From the NCBI RefSeq assembly GCF_025950095.1, contig NZ_JAPDDR010000007.1:124001-188000 (forward strand): a stretch of 64,000 nt of DNA, read 5' to 3'. Made by a program: the position numbers and the translations under genes. A model generated the notes under the pieces. That model was not told the DNA's origin. It worked only from the letters and a program-made list of their open reading frames with translations, and ran no database searches. The stretch comes from Luteolibacter rhizosphaerae (GTDB lineage Bacteria > Verrucomicrobiota > Verrucomicrobiia > Verrucomicrobiales > Akkermansiaceae). Below, piece after piece: positions 1 through 8,252 of this stretch; the stretch's first letter is position 1, and the number at the start of each line of letters is the position of its first letter.

Positions 1-3000
1 GCGACTCCAGCATCGATTGGACTTCTTTCGGTATCCAGATGGATCCGGGTGAGATCCTGGTGCGGGCGCGCGATGGCAGCACGGATATCGAGCGCTTCAG
101 CTCATGGTCCGACCTGGATCCGCAAGCGACGCGGTGCTTACCGCTCTTCGCCTCCGACACGGAGAATGCGGCGGCGACGGAGGCCACGCTTTCATCTTCC
201 TCGGCGCGGGAGTTTCCGCCGATCGCGCAGTTTGCGGCGTTGATCTACCGGATCCTGGCCGGCACGGCGGTGCGGTATGCGGCCTTCTTCACGTCGAACG
301 GCTATGTGATGGCCTCCGGACTTTCGGAGGATGGCAACGTGCTGCTGGCGGATACGATCTGTGCGCCATCGACGCAGCCATCGGCGTGTCGCTTCCTGCA
401 ACTGCTGGCGAGCTTGGAATCGCTGCCGATGTCGGAGCTGAGTCCGATCACGCAAGCGCCGAGCGCCGAGGAGATCGAGATCGGGAAGATGACTCCGACG
501 AGCTCGCCGGGATCGATCGACGAGATCCTGACGCGAGGGCCTCTGCTGCAAGCGGCTGCGGTAGTGCCCGCCAAGTTCGACAGCTCGGTATCCGTTCACG
601 ACAAGGTGGCCGAACTGGAGCGCGAGTTGGCGCTCGCACGACAGGCGGCCGAGGCGGAGACCTTGAGGCTGGAAGAGGCGAGACGTGAACAGGAGCGGGA
701 GGCTCAACGCTTGATCGAAGAAGCGAAGCGCCAGGCTGAAGAGAAGGCCCGGGAAGAAGCGGAGGCGAGACAACGGGCGGAGGAGAACCGCTTGGCGGCG
801 GAGGCACGCCGGATTCAGGACGAGAAGCGTCGCGTGGCAGAGGAAGCCGCAGCCCGGCAGGCCGAGATGGCTGCGGAGGCACGCCGCGCTGCGCAAGCCG
901 CTGCACAGGCGGCGGCAGAGGCCAGCCGGCTCGAAGCCGAAGCCAAGCGCAAGGCCGCCGAGGCGGAAGAAGCACGCAAGAAAGCGGAGGCCGAAGCTGC
1001 TGAGAAAGCCGCTGCCGAGGAGGCGCGCCGGAAGGAGGAAGAAGCCAAGAGGGCTGCTGCCGAAGAGGCCAAGAAGATTGCCGAGGAGGAGGCCCGCAAG
1101 AAGGAGGAGGAAGCCAAGAAGGCCGCTGCGGAGGAGGCGCGTCTCAGGGAAGAAGAGTTGAAGAAGGCAGCCGAGGAATCTCGTCTCAAGGCCGAAGAAG
1201 CACAAAGGGCCGCTCAGGAGGAAGCCCGTCGGGCGATCGAGGAAGCGAGGCAGGCAGCCGAAGAACGCAAGCGATTGGATGCCGAACGGAAGGCGGCTGA
1301 ATCCGCCGCGGTAGCACGTCGGAAGGAAGAGGAAGCGAAGCGCAAGGCGGAGGAGCAGGAAGCGAAACGGCAGGCGGAGCAGAAGAAGCGCGAGGAAGAA
1401 GCGGCTCGAAAAGCCGCTGAAGCGGATGCGAAGCGGAAGGCTGCGGAGGCTGACAAGCGTCGCCTAGAAGAGGAAAAGCTGGCCGCGAAAGCGAAAGCCG
1501 CAGCCGAGAAAGAGGAAGCCATCCGACAACAAAAAGAGGCCGAGCAAAAACGAGCTCAGGTCGAACCACGTTTGTCCGCGGCCGTCCTCCGGCGCAAGGA
1601 AGAGGAAGAGAGACGGAAAAGCGAAGAGCGGGACTTGGCTGCATCTACGCTCGCACCTGCCCCCGTGCCTGCGGTGCCGCCGAAGGTGGAAAGTTCTCCG
1701 GTTCCTCCTGAGCCGCTTGCCCCGCTTTCGAGCAGCTACCGGGCAGACAAGCCGCCGCAAGGTTCAGCGAAGAAAAACGTGGCCATCGCTGCATGTTTGC
1801 TGCTTCTGCTAGGAGGCGGTTTCGCCGCTTTCAAGCGGAGTGCCGGAAAAGATGGATCAACACCGCAAGCTCCACCTGCGCCTGAGACCGCGACGAACAA
1901 GCCTGCGGTTCCTGATCCCGCGCCCTCACCCGCGGCTCCTGCCGAAAGTCCGAAGCCCAAGCCCGCTCCGATACCGGCCAAGGCGACTCACTTTAATGTC
2001 TCCGTCACCAAGGAGGCCGATGACAAGGCAGGAGGCTATTCCTACTCCGATCTCACGATCGAAGAGGTTGGAAAGCCTTCTAACAAGAAGAAGCCGGAAG
2101 AGCTGATCGAAGCGGCACCCGGATCGCGGTGGAAGATCACGTTCGTAGGAGATCTGGACGACAAGAAGGATGCGCTTTTGGCATCGGTCGTCCTCGCCCT
2201 GCCTTCCACGCTCACCCAATCCGAGCCGCCTGAACTGAAAGTCACCGTTCCCTCGTCCCTTCCGGTAGCGCGGTTTGAGAACACCTCCCCACAGCGCGAC
2301 TACACGGGGATCCAATTCAAGGGACCCGATGCCGGATCCATCGACGAGGCCGAGATTGGCCTTTCGGACAACTCTTCGACCAGGAACATCAAATCGAACG
2401 AACTGGCGCCTTCAAGCGAGCTGATCAAAGCCCGCACGCGGCCATTCCCAACTCCTGACAATCCGGCTCTTTTCCCGCTTGTGGGTAGCGGAGGGTGGTC
2501 CGCCATTTACACGGGGAGCTTGCTGGGAAATAGCGAGACGCTTGAGCTGCATGCCTCGAATACGACGGGCCTAGTAGGAGCAGTCAAGGTGCCCCGCCCC
2601 TTCAGCGGCCGCTATTCTTTGTTCGCGCCGATGCTGAAGTTCGTGGGTTCGGAACTATCGGACGATACGCCCGTGAAGATCGCGGGAAACCGTCTCGCGG
2701 AGGCCGACTACTTCAATTCGGTGATCTATCCCCAAGACCTTGGCGAAGGATTCCGTGCCCACATCGCTGCAAAGTTCTCGGACAGTGGCCAGCCTGACAG
2801 GATTGCCCTGGTCATGGAAATCGATGCTTCAGAAGAGGGAGCGGAAGGAAAGCCCGCGGCGATCCTGAGTTTCCTATCGCACGGGGTCTTCCTGTATCAG
2901 ACCGGGAAGGCGGCGGTGCTCTCGAAGACCGCGGAGGGAATCAAGCTACAGTTCACGCCCTCGGCTGTTAGACTTCTCGATCATACCGAAGCGACCCTTG

Positions 3001-3359
3001 GACCTTTCTTCGAAAGCTACCGGGCAGCGATCGATAGAAGACAAGTCGATGTGGATAATTTACTCTCGTCCACTTTTACCGACTGGATTGCATTCCGCCA
3101 GAGCGGAAAAGTTGCCGACGGCTCCAAGATAGACTTCTCGAAGTGGGACTCCATCGCGGCAAACTCACCGCTGAACCCGTATTATGTCGATGTCGTTCCC
3201 TCCGGGGCACGCTTGCGGGTGACACGGATTGCAGAACGGATTCCGAAGAACCAACTTCATCCTAAATACCAATCCAGCCCGGATGCCGCGGAGGAACTGG
3301 AGGCCGTCTACCTCAGGAGGAGAGAAGACGCGACCACATTGCTCCAGTCATCTCCCTGA
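1..3359 (+). CDS. Large coiled-coil protein with one membrane segment (5'-partial or edge start)
   Basis: The frame is open from base 3 to the stop at 3357-3359, so the gene may begin left of the window; an ATG at base 39 is an alternative start (1106 residues). Numbering from that Met, residues about 1-185 have no recognised fold. Residues about 187-535 are an almost uninterrupted Ala/Glu/Lys/Arg coiled coil, recalling the rod of TolA. Residues about 579-598 form one hydrophobic segment flanked by basic residues. A Pro/Ala-rich linker follows, then about 430 residues of ordinary globular sequence with no Cys cluster or enzyme motif that I recognise. The likely arrangement is a cytoplasmic rod, a single inner-membrane span and a periplasmic C-terminal domain, but orientation is inferred. 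Function unknown. No terminator-like hairpin was noticed in the 131 bases before the next gene. Confidence 0.75.
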   Translation, partial: DSSIDWTSFGIQMDPGEILVRARDGSTDIERFSSWSDLDPQATRCLPLFASDTENAAATEATLSSSSAREFPPIAQFAALIYRILAGTAVRYAAFFTSNGYVMASGLSEDGNVLLADTICAPSTQPSACRFLQLLASLESLPMSELSPITQAPSAEEIEIGKMTPTSSPGSIDEILTRGPLLQAAAVVPAKFDSSVSVHDKVAELERELALARQAAEAETLRLEEARREQEREAQRLIEEAKRQAEEKAREEAEARQRAEENRLAAEARRIQDEKRRVAEEAAARQAEMAAEARRAAQAAAQAAAEASRLEAEAKRKAAEAEEARKKAEAEAAEKAAAEEARRKEEEAKRAAAEEAKKIAEEEARKKEEEAKKAAAEEARLREEELKKAAEESRLKAEEAQRAAQEEARRAIEEARQAAEERKRLDAERKAAESAAVARRKEEEAKRKAEEQEAKRQAEQKKREEEAARKAAEADAKRKAAEADKRRLEEEKLAAKAKAAAEKEEAIRQQKEAEQKRAQVEPRLSAAVLRRKEEEERRKSEERDLAASTLAPAPVPAVPPKVESSPVPPEPLAPLSSSYRADKPPQGSAKKNVAIAACLLLLLGGGFAAFKRSAGKDGSTPQAPPAPETATNKPAVPDPAPSPAAPAESPKPKPAPIPAKATHFNVSVTKEADDKAGGYSYSDLTIEEVGKPSNKKKPEELIEAAPGSRWKITFVGDLDDKKDALLASVVLALPSTLTQSEPPELKVTVPSSLPVARFENTSPQRDYTGIQFKGPDAGSIDEAEIGLSDNSSTRNIKSNELAPSSELIKARTRPFPTPDNPALFPLVGSGGWSAIYTGSLLGNSETLELHASNTTGLVGAVKVPRPFSGRYSLFAPMLKFVGSELSDDTPVKIAGNRLAEADYFNSVIYPQDLGEGFRAHIAAKFSDSGQPDRIALVMEIDASEEGAEGKPAAILSFLSHGVFLYQTGKAAVLSKTAEGIKLQFTPSAVRLLDHTEATLGPFFESYRAAIDRRQVDVDNLLSSTFTDWIAFRQSGKVADGSKIDFSKWDSIAANSPLNPYYVDVVPSGARLRVTRIAERIPKNQLHPKYQSSPDAAEELEAVYLRRREDATTLLQSSP

Positions 3360-3490
3360 GCAATATACAAGCCGACAACTTGGCTTTCCCGGCGAGAATC
3401 AACTGAATTAAACGGGCCTTATCCTTAGGACCTCGAGCTAATTGTTAGGAATTGACTCTCGTCAAAAAATAAGTCAAAACATTCAGCACC

Positions 3491-4798
3491 ATGCACTTGC
3501 TAGCAAAATGCTCCCTCCCAGTCGGTCTAGGTCTTTGTGCGCTATATTCGTCCGCTACAGCAACAACTGTAGTTGTCAGAATGGCGGCAGTGGGCGGTCA
3601 GTCTCTTACCGCCCCCACTCTCCAGATTTCCACGGGCGCTGTCCGTGGCTCTGGAAAAGCGTTGCCGGTTAATGCACCTGTCCAAGGCACGATCAGCACT
3701 TCCAGTGCACCCGACGCACCTCGCCAAGCAGCCAACGATGCGCCCTCGCGTCCGCGCACGAGCAACCGCCGCCAGCGCCACTCGGAGCCGGCGGCCGCTC
3801 CCGAAACCTACTCGGCCAAGGATGCTCCCGTAGCGGCCCCGGAGATCGTCTATGATGATCCGGGCAAGTTTCAGCTGACCCTGGACGCCGGCTGGGCCAA
3901 CAAGCACCTTTGGCGGGGAATCGACCTCGCCCAGTTCACGTCTTTCAACCATCTCGTCCAAGGGCGCCCCTTCGACAACACGCCGTTCGATGGCAATCCT
4001 CCACCTCCCGGAGCTCCGATCCTGCCGAAGCCGGACAGCGACGTGGTGTTCGCAGGGGTCACGACGACCTACAAGGGTTTCGCTTTCGGGATGAAGTACA
4101 TCACGACTCTCTCGGACGAGTTCAACCCGTTCTTCGCTCCTTCCATCCTGACACGGGATAATTACAGCGAGCTGGTGGCGACCCTGAACTACACCCGGAT
4201 GCTGGTGGGTGACGACCTGCTGGAGGCGACGGCCGGTTTCGACTTCTACTACTATCCGAACGGCGAATTCTGGGGTGTCGATCACCAAGGCATGGTCTAC
4301 GCACGTTTCTCCAGCCCTCACTACAAGTGGGCTCAACCGTTCGTTGAACTGTTCTACAACGTGGCCACCGATTCGGATGGCAACGGGATCGCCAAGGACG
4401 GTGTTCCGGGCGGTGCATCCTTCCGCGGTGCCGCAGGATCCGACCTGGTTGAAGGCGGCGGCTTCGAGCTGGGCGTTGAAGGCGGTGATCGGATCTTTGG
4501 CAACGACAAGGTTTCCGTCGCCTTCACCTACTCGCTCTCCACCTTCTACAAGAGCGGCTATGCGTTTGAAGACGACGGCTTCTCCCACGTCTCAGCGACG
4601 GTGGCGACGCCTGTCACGATCGGCTCTCACTTCACGATCACGCCGGCAGTGACTTACGTCGAAGCGGTGGGCGACATCTCCCCCAAGGCGGCAGCCACGG
4701 CGACCGGCTTCGCGCAGTTCCCCGGCGGTGGCAGCATCTCCAGCGCTTGGAATGAGCCGGGTTGGGTGGCTTCCGTGAAGGCTTCCTGGGCTTTCTAA
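3491..4798 (+). CDS. Outer-membrane beta-barrel protein
   Basis: This 435-residue protein begins with a signal peptide (positive start, hydrophobic core, ATA before the mature part). A Pro/Ala/Arg-rich linker covers about residues 60-115. The rest is alternating aromatic and polar strands typical of a barrel, including WANKHLWRGIDLAQ, which resembles the first strand of small porin-like families. The last residue is Phe (KASWAF), the usual signal for outer-membrane insertion by the BAM machinery. It is probably transcribed alone: it has 131 bases of leader and is followed at once by a strong terminator. A TTGACT hexamer at 3452-3457 could be a -35 box, but no good -10 was found. Substrate unknown. 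Confidence 0.75.
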   Translation: MHLLAKCSLPVGLGLCALYSSATATTVVVRMAAVGGQSLTAPTLQISTGAVRGSGKALPVNAPVQGTISTSSAPDAPRQAANDAPSRPRTSNRRQRHSEPAAAPETYSAKDAPVAAPEIVYDDPGKFQLTLDAGWANKHLWRGIDLAQFTSFNHLVQGRPFDNTPFDGNPPPPGAPILPKPDSDVVFAGVTTTYKGFAFGMKYITTLSDEFNPFFAPSILTRDNYSELVATLNYTRMLVGDDLLEATAGFDFYYYPNGEFWGVDHQGMVYARFSSPHYKWAQPFVELFYNVATDSDGNGIAKDGVPGGASFRGAAGSDLVEGGGFELGVEGGDRIFGNDKVSVAFTYSLSTFYKSGYAFEDDGFSHVSATVATPVTIGSHFTITPAVTYVEAVGDISPKAAATATGFAQFPGGGSISSAWNEPGWVASVKASWAF

Positions 4799-4824
4799 AG
4801 CCAGCCTGATCCAATCATTTGTCC

Positions 4825-4860
4825 AAAATGCCGGGGGGCTTCCTCCCGGCATTTTGTTTT
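4825..4860 (+). terminator. Rho-independent terminator
   Basis: A perfect 11-bp stem (AAAATGCCGGG at 4825-4835 with CCCGGCATTTT at 4845-4855) extends inward by further pairs and is followed by GTTTT. It lies 26 bases after the stop of the barrel gene. The A/T ends of the stem could let it work in both directions. Confidence 0.85.
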
Positions 4861-5140
4861 GAGGGGCTGCCGGAATCGGGAGCTGCCCGGGATTGGCAGG
4901 GGGATCCTGGGAGGCTGAATCATTTGTTAACTAACATTAACTAATGGAGTGCATTCACAACTTGGATTGCGTGATGCACGACAGCACCCGAATTTACCTA
5001 ACCGGCAATTGCTAACAGCTCCTGATGCTTGTCAATGGAGCTTTCGATTACTTGGTAATCTCTTGACCTGACAGCCTTGGAGTGATTGAAAAGTTAGAGT
5101 GCAAACTACGTTTGCTTCCTCCCCTAGACCTAACAAAAAG
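4861..5140 (+). promoter_or_regulatory. AT-richer leader with repeated TTAACTAA and shared 10-mers
   Basis: No gene is seen here. The stretch is more AT-rich than its surroundings and carries a near-direct repeat (TTAACTAACATTAACTAA, around 4927-4944). It also has CCTAACCGGC at 4997-5006 and TTGCTAACAG at 5009-5018; both 10-mers recur on the minus strand at 31711-31749, upstream of another secreted-protein gene. A TTGACC hexamer at 5063-5068 is a possible -35 box for the gene at 5141, without a convincing -10. Confidence 0.35.
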
Positions 5141-5698
5141 ATGAAACTCAATCACAAGCTCGCAACATGTCTCGTGATGGCGGGATGCCTTGGAGCTGTC
5201 GCCCAAGCCAGCCCTGCCGGCGCGGAGAACGACGCTTACGAGATGGCAGTCCGTCAGACACAAGCCGGCTTCACCATCTACCCCGGCGCTTCAGGCAACC
5301 TGCAACCCGGCGAGAAGACGATGCCCTTGATGATGCCTGTTACCGCGGGCGTTACCTACACCTTCCTCATCGGCGTGGACGAGCGGGTCGCGGACGTGGA
5401 CCTCTACGTCTTCGACGAGCAAGGCAATGAGATCCTTGTCGACGACCGCACCGACCGTCGCGCGGGAACCAAGTTTGTCGCTCCTTACACGGGCACGGCT
5501 CTGGTCACCGTCCTGATGAACAGCACCCGCCTGAATCGCGAGACCGGCAAGTATCACGGCCTGGCCAGCTGGGCGCTGCTCGTCGGCACTCGTGGCGGTC
5601 CGCAACAGGAGCGTTACAAGCCAACGAACCTGCCGGGCGACAACAATGAGAAGGCCCGCGACACGGAGCCGAAGACCGAACAAGGAATCACCGACTGA
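5141..5698 (+). CDS. Secreted protein with a PPC-like beta-sandwich domain
   Basis: The ATG at 5141 was chosen over an upstream GTG at 5099 because it directly begins a typical signal peptide (MKLNHKLA, hydrophobic core, then AQASPAGA). The product is 185 residues. The mature part has a beta-rich domain (about residues 45-150) with segments such as YTFLIGVD and ADVDLYVFDEQG. These recall pre-peptidase C-terminal (PPC) domains that sit next to or fold with secreted enzymes; this is only a resemblance. The tail is hydrophilic and charged. Two small secreted genes follow with gaps of 41 and 18 bases, so the three probably form one transcript ending at the 6279 terminator. Exported, role unknown. 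Confidence 0.7.
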   Translation: MKLNHKLATCLVMAGCLGAVAQASPAGAENDAYEMAVRQTQAGFTIYPGASGNLQPGEKTMPLMMPVTAGVTYTFLIGVDERVADVDLYVFDEQGNEILVDDRTDRRAGTKFVAPYTGTALVTVLMNSTRLNRETGKYHGLASWALLVGTRGGPQQERYKPTNLPGDNNEKARDTEPKTEQGITD

Positions 5699-5739
5699 GT
5701 CAGGTTCCATTTCCCCACCCCACTACAGAAAACAATCCG

Positions 5740-5925
5740 ATGAAATCCATCTGCAAACTCCTCGTGATCGCCGGCCTGCCGGTCCTCTTCGCTTCCTGCG
5801 GACCGGACACGGAGTATCACACCGTGCGCGTCTACGAATACAGCAAGCCCACACCGTCCAAGCCCAAGCCCAAGCCGGTGAAGTCCGACGATCCGCGCGA
5901 CTTCGTGCCGAAAGAGCGCTTCTAA
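5740..5925 (+). CDS. Small lipoprotein
   Basis: This 61-residue protein has a signal sequence ending in the lipobox LFASC, so Cys20 should be the lipidated N-terminus after signal peptidase II cleavage. The mature part is about 42 residues with a Lys-Pro-rich stretch (KPTPSKPKPKPKPVK-like) and no domain. The Pro/Lys spacer suggests a short tether that may reach toward peptidoglycan, which is inference. It is the second gene of the 5141-6246 cluster. Confidence 0.7.
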   Translation: MKSICKLLVIAGLPVLFASCGPDTEYHTVRVYEYSKPTPSKPKPKPVKSDDPRDFVPKERF

Positions 5926-5943
5926 CCCCCGCCACGTAATCCG

Positions 5944-6246
5944 ATGAAAGCTTACAAGCTCGGACTCCTCGCGTCCCTGGCTCTCGCCGGCTCTTCGCTG
6001 GCGGGCGGCATTCAAGGCCGGATTCTGGACGACAACGGCAACCCGCGCTCCGGCGTCACCGTTTCGGTGAAGGGTTACCGCCAGACGACCACGACGGACT
6101 CCAACGGTTACTACACGCTCCAACTGCCCGCACAGGCGGATGGCACGCGCGTGAACTTCTACGTGAAAGGCACCTTCGCCGTGAACGTCCTCGTTCCGGT
6201 TGGAAGCGCCAATTCCACGGTGGATGTGACCTTGGTCCGCCGCTAA
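5944..6246 (+). CDS. Small secreted carboxypeptidase-regulatory-like protein
   Basis: This 100-residue protein has a signal peptide (MKAYKLGLLASLALAGSSLAG) followed by a single beta-sandwich of the carboxypeptidase regulatory-like (CarboxypepD_reg) type. The signature is visible as GGIQGRILDDNGNP, then SGVTVSVKG, then TTDSNGYYTLQLP. Such domains normally sit at the start of TonB receptors or large adhesins; here one stands alone. It is the last gene of the three-gene cluster and is followed 32 bases later by a strong terminator. Likely a periplasmic or surface scaffold module. Confidence 0.75.
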   Translation: MKAYKLGLLASLALAGSSLAGGIQGRILDDNGNPRSGVTVSVKGYRQTTTTDSNGYYTLQLPAQADGTRVNFYVKGTFAVNVLVPVGSANSTVDVTLVRR

Positions 6247-6278
6247 AGGATTCTGCGGCCCCTCGAGGCCGTCACTTC

Positions 6279-6312
6279 AAAGGGCATGCACTCCGGTGCA
6301 TGCCCTTTCTAT
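6279..6312 (+). terminator. Rho-independent terminator
   Basis: A 12-bp perfect stem (AAAGGGCATGCA at 6279-6290 with TGCATGCCCTTT at 6297-6308) around a CTCCGG loop, followed by CTATTTC. It ends the 5141-6246 cluster. Confidence 0.8.
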
Positions 6313-6437
6313 TTCGGATGGGGCGTGATCGGCAGATCGGGCGGGAAGCAGGACGCCAAGGGCGCTCGGTTGGACTTGAGAGATGCTTGAGGCCTTGGCG
6401 TTCGTCCAATAAGCAAAAGGGACCGCGAGCTTCGCGA

Positions 6438-6653
6438 TCAGGCGGCGGCGATGCCAAGCTTGGCGATCAGTTCGCAGATAACGGTGCGGGAGATTCCGAG
6501 CTCGTTCGCGGCGGCGGTGATGCTCCCGCCATTCCGGGCAAGCGAGTCGCTGACCATCTGGCGCTCCAAGTGTTCGCGGGCTTCCTTGAGCCTGATCAGG
6601 CCCCGCCCATCCAGAGGAGGGGCAGCGGAGACATGGGGCAAAGGGGAGTTCAT
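6438..6653 (-). CDS. Stand-alone Fis-type helix-turn-helix protein
   Basis: The 71-residue product is a disordered N-terminus of about 18 residues followed by a Fis-family DNA-binding domain: an acidic/basic helix (LKEAREHLERQMV), then GGSITAAANELGISR as the helix-turn-helix, and a closing helix ending KLGI. This closely resembles the extreme C-terminus of NtrC-type activators, especially regulators of exopolysaccharide loci such as PrsR. The receiver and the AAA+ sigma-54 domains are absent and no open frame upstream supplies them. It is therefore either a small nucleoid/regulatory protein or a remnant. It lies at the edge of the polysaccharide locus and is divergent from the Fn3/Ig gene at 6917. 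Confidence 0.65.
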   Translation of the reverse strand: MNSPLPHVSAAPPLDGRGLIRLKEAREHLERQMVSDSLARNGGSITAAANELGISRTVICELIAKLGIAAA

Positions 6654-6916
6654 GGGTTAGGGAATGGGTTTACGGCAGAGAAAAACTAACTGATAGGCGG
6701 CCAAGCTTAGAGCCACCAACGCTTTCCGGGTTCCCTCGTAGATGCCCGCATTGTGGGAGAGCTGGAGAGTTCGTTTAGATCCCCGAGCATTCCTTCCTCG
6801 CGGGATTTTCGCATTTCTTTCAATGGAGATAGCGAAAAATCAACGATTTGCGGCAATATGATTCTAACAAGGAATTTTAATCTTTATTTCTAATCTTGAA
6901 AAATTTACCTTCTGCA
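6654..6916. promoter_or_regulatory. Divergent intergenic region
   Basis: This 263-base region separates two divergent genes, so it should hold both promoters. The right half is AT-rich. It contains GATTTGCGGCA at 6845-6855, an 11-base match to one arm of the inverted repeat at 51368-51395 in front of another secreted-protein gene. No clear sigma-70 pair was identified. Confidence 0.35.
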
Positions 6917-8221
6917 ATGCTCTATTTTCGAGAATCGGAAACTTTACTCCGGAGGGTCGTGCGTTATGCATTCTTGCTGCTCGCCCTAGGGAATAGTGCG
7001 TTTGCGACGACTTCGGGGAGTGTCGAAGTGGCTTGGAACCCGAATCGGGAGCCCGATGTGACCGGCTATAAAATTTATTGGGGAGAGAGCAGCCGCCAAT
7101 ACACCAGCGTTCAAGACGTAGGGAATAACGTTTCCGGACGGGTTAGTAACCTGACTAGCGGACAGACCTATTATTGTGCGGTGAAGGCATACAATTCGGC
7201 CCAGCAGGAAAGCGGCTTTTCCTCGGAGGTGATCCTTACCTACGTGCCGGACACGCCCCCCGCCGATAACAGCTCGCGCATCGTGCTGCTGGAAGCCGAG
7301 AGCGGCACGCTGACTTCTCCCGCGGCGATTCTGGGAGGCGGGACGGATGTCTATGTGGACAGCACCAACTTCGCGACGGCCTCCAACGGGTCGACCACCC
7401 TGAGCTTCAATGTCGACACCGCGGCGAACTACCATGTCTGGTGCCGGGTGAAAGCGCCGGCGGCCAGTTCGGATTCGTTCAACGTGAGCCTGAACAACGG
7501 GACCGAGCAGGTCTTCCACGTCTACGGTGTGGCGGAACCGACGGAGCCGCGGAGCAGCGGCTGGATCTGGAAGAGGATTCATGTGGCGGGGGGGGATCCA
7601 CGGGATTATCCGCTCACGGCGGGAGCTCATACGCTCAAGTTCCGGGTGAGGGAACAAGGGGCCTGTCTCGACCGGATTGTCGTGAGCTCCAATCCGGACT
7701 TCGTGCCGACCGATTCCTTGGCGCGATCGGGCGATGTCCTGGCCCTCACCAGCAGCCCGGTGAGCATGAGCCGGACAGTAGGGCAGACGGCGTTCTTCGA
7801 GGTCACGGCTGCCGCCACCGGTCCGGTCTCATACCAGTGGAAGAAGGGCAATGTGGCGATCTCCGGGGCCACCGGCTCGATGCTGATCCTGGACCAGCTC
7901 GAGACGGGTGACGCGGGAAGCTACACCGTGACCCTGACGCGCGGGACGGCGAGCGTGACCACCGTGCCGGCAGTGCTGACCGTGAGCAGCTCTGCGGCGC
8001 TGCCGGATTTCAAGGTCGCGAAGATGACCATGAATCCCGACCTGACCGTGAATTTCGACCTGAGCGGCGGACTGAACTCGACCGTGCTGGTGTATGCTTC
8101 CGCAAACCTCCAGTCTTGGTCGCTGATCTCGACCCAGGTGAACTCGACGGGAACGATCCGGGTTTCCGATCCCGGGGCGGAAGGTCAGACCAAGCGATTC
8201 TACAAGATCGTGACCCAATAA
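6917..8221 (+). CDS. Secreted Fn3 / carbohydrate-binding-like / Ig-like protein
   Basis: The ATG at 6917 was preferred to a TTG at 6896; it gives 434 residues with a signal peptide ending near NSAFATT. Domains in order: a fibronectin type III module (about residues 30-110; VEVAWNPNREPDVTGYKIYWG), a galactose-binding/CBM-like beta-sandwich (about 120-260; begins VLLEAESGTL), an Ig-like module (about 275-360; FFEVTAAATGPVSYQWKKG), and a C-terminal beta module ending KRFYKIVTQ. The last resembles the closing strand of the other large secreted proteins in this window. It probably binds polysaccharide at the cell surface; no catalytic motif is seen. It converges on the wza-like gene. Confidence 0.7.
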   Translation: MLYFRESETLLRRVVRYAFLLLALGNSAFATTSGSVEVAWNPNREPDVTGYKIYWGESSRQYTSVQDVGNNVSGRVSNLTSGQTYYCAVKAYNSAQQESGFSSEVILTYVPDTPPADNSSRIVLLEAESGTLTSPAAILGGGTDVYVDSTNFATASNGSTTLSFNVDTAANYHVWCRVKAPAASSDSFNVSLNNGTEQVFHVYGVAEPTEPRSSGWIWKRIHVAGGDPRDYPLTAGAHTLKFRVREQGACLDRIVVSSNPDFVPTDSLARSGDVLALTSSPVSMSRTVGQTAFFEVTAAATGPVSYQWKKGNVAISGATGSMLILDQLETGDAGSYTVTLTRGTASVTTVPAVLTVSSSAALPDFKVAKMTMNPDLTVNFDLSGGLNSTVLVYASANLQSWSLISTQVNSTGTIRVSDPGAEGQTKRFYKIVTQ

Positions 8222-8225
8222 GCGC

Positions 8226-8240
8226 CCCGGGTGACCCGGG
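8226..8240. terminator. Small hairpin between convergent genes
   Basis: CCCGGGTGACCCGGG can form a 6-bp stem, 4 bases after the stop of the upstream gene and 12 bases before the stop of the minus-strand gene. There is no T-tract, so it would be a weak terminator at best. Confidence 0.3.
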
Positions 8241-8252
8241 AATGGGAACGGC

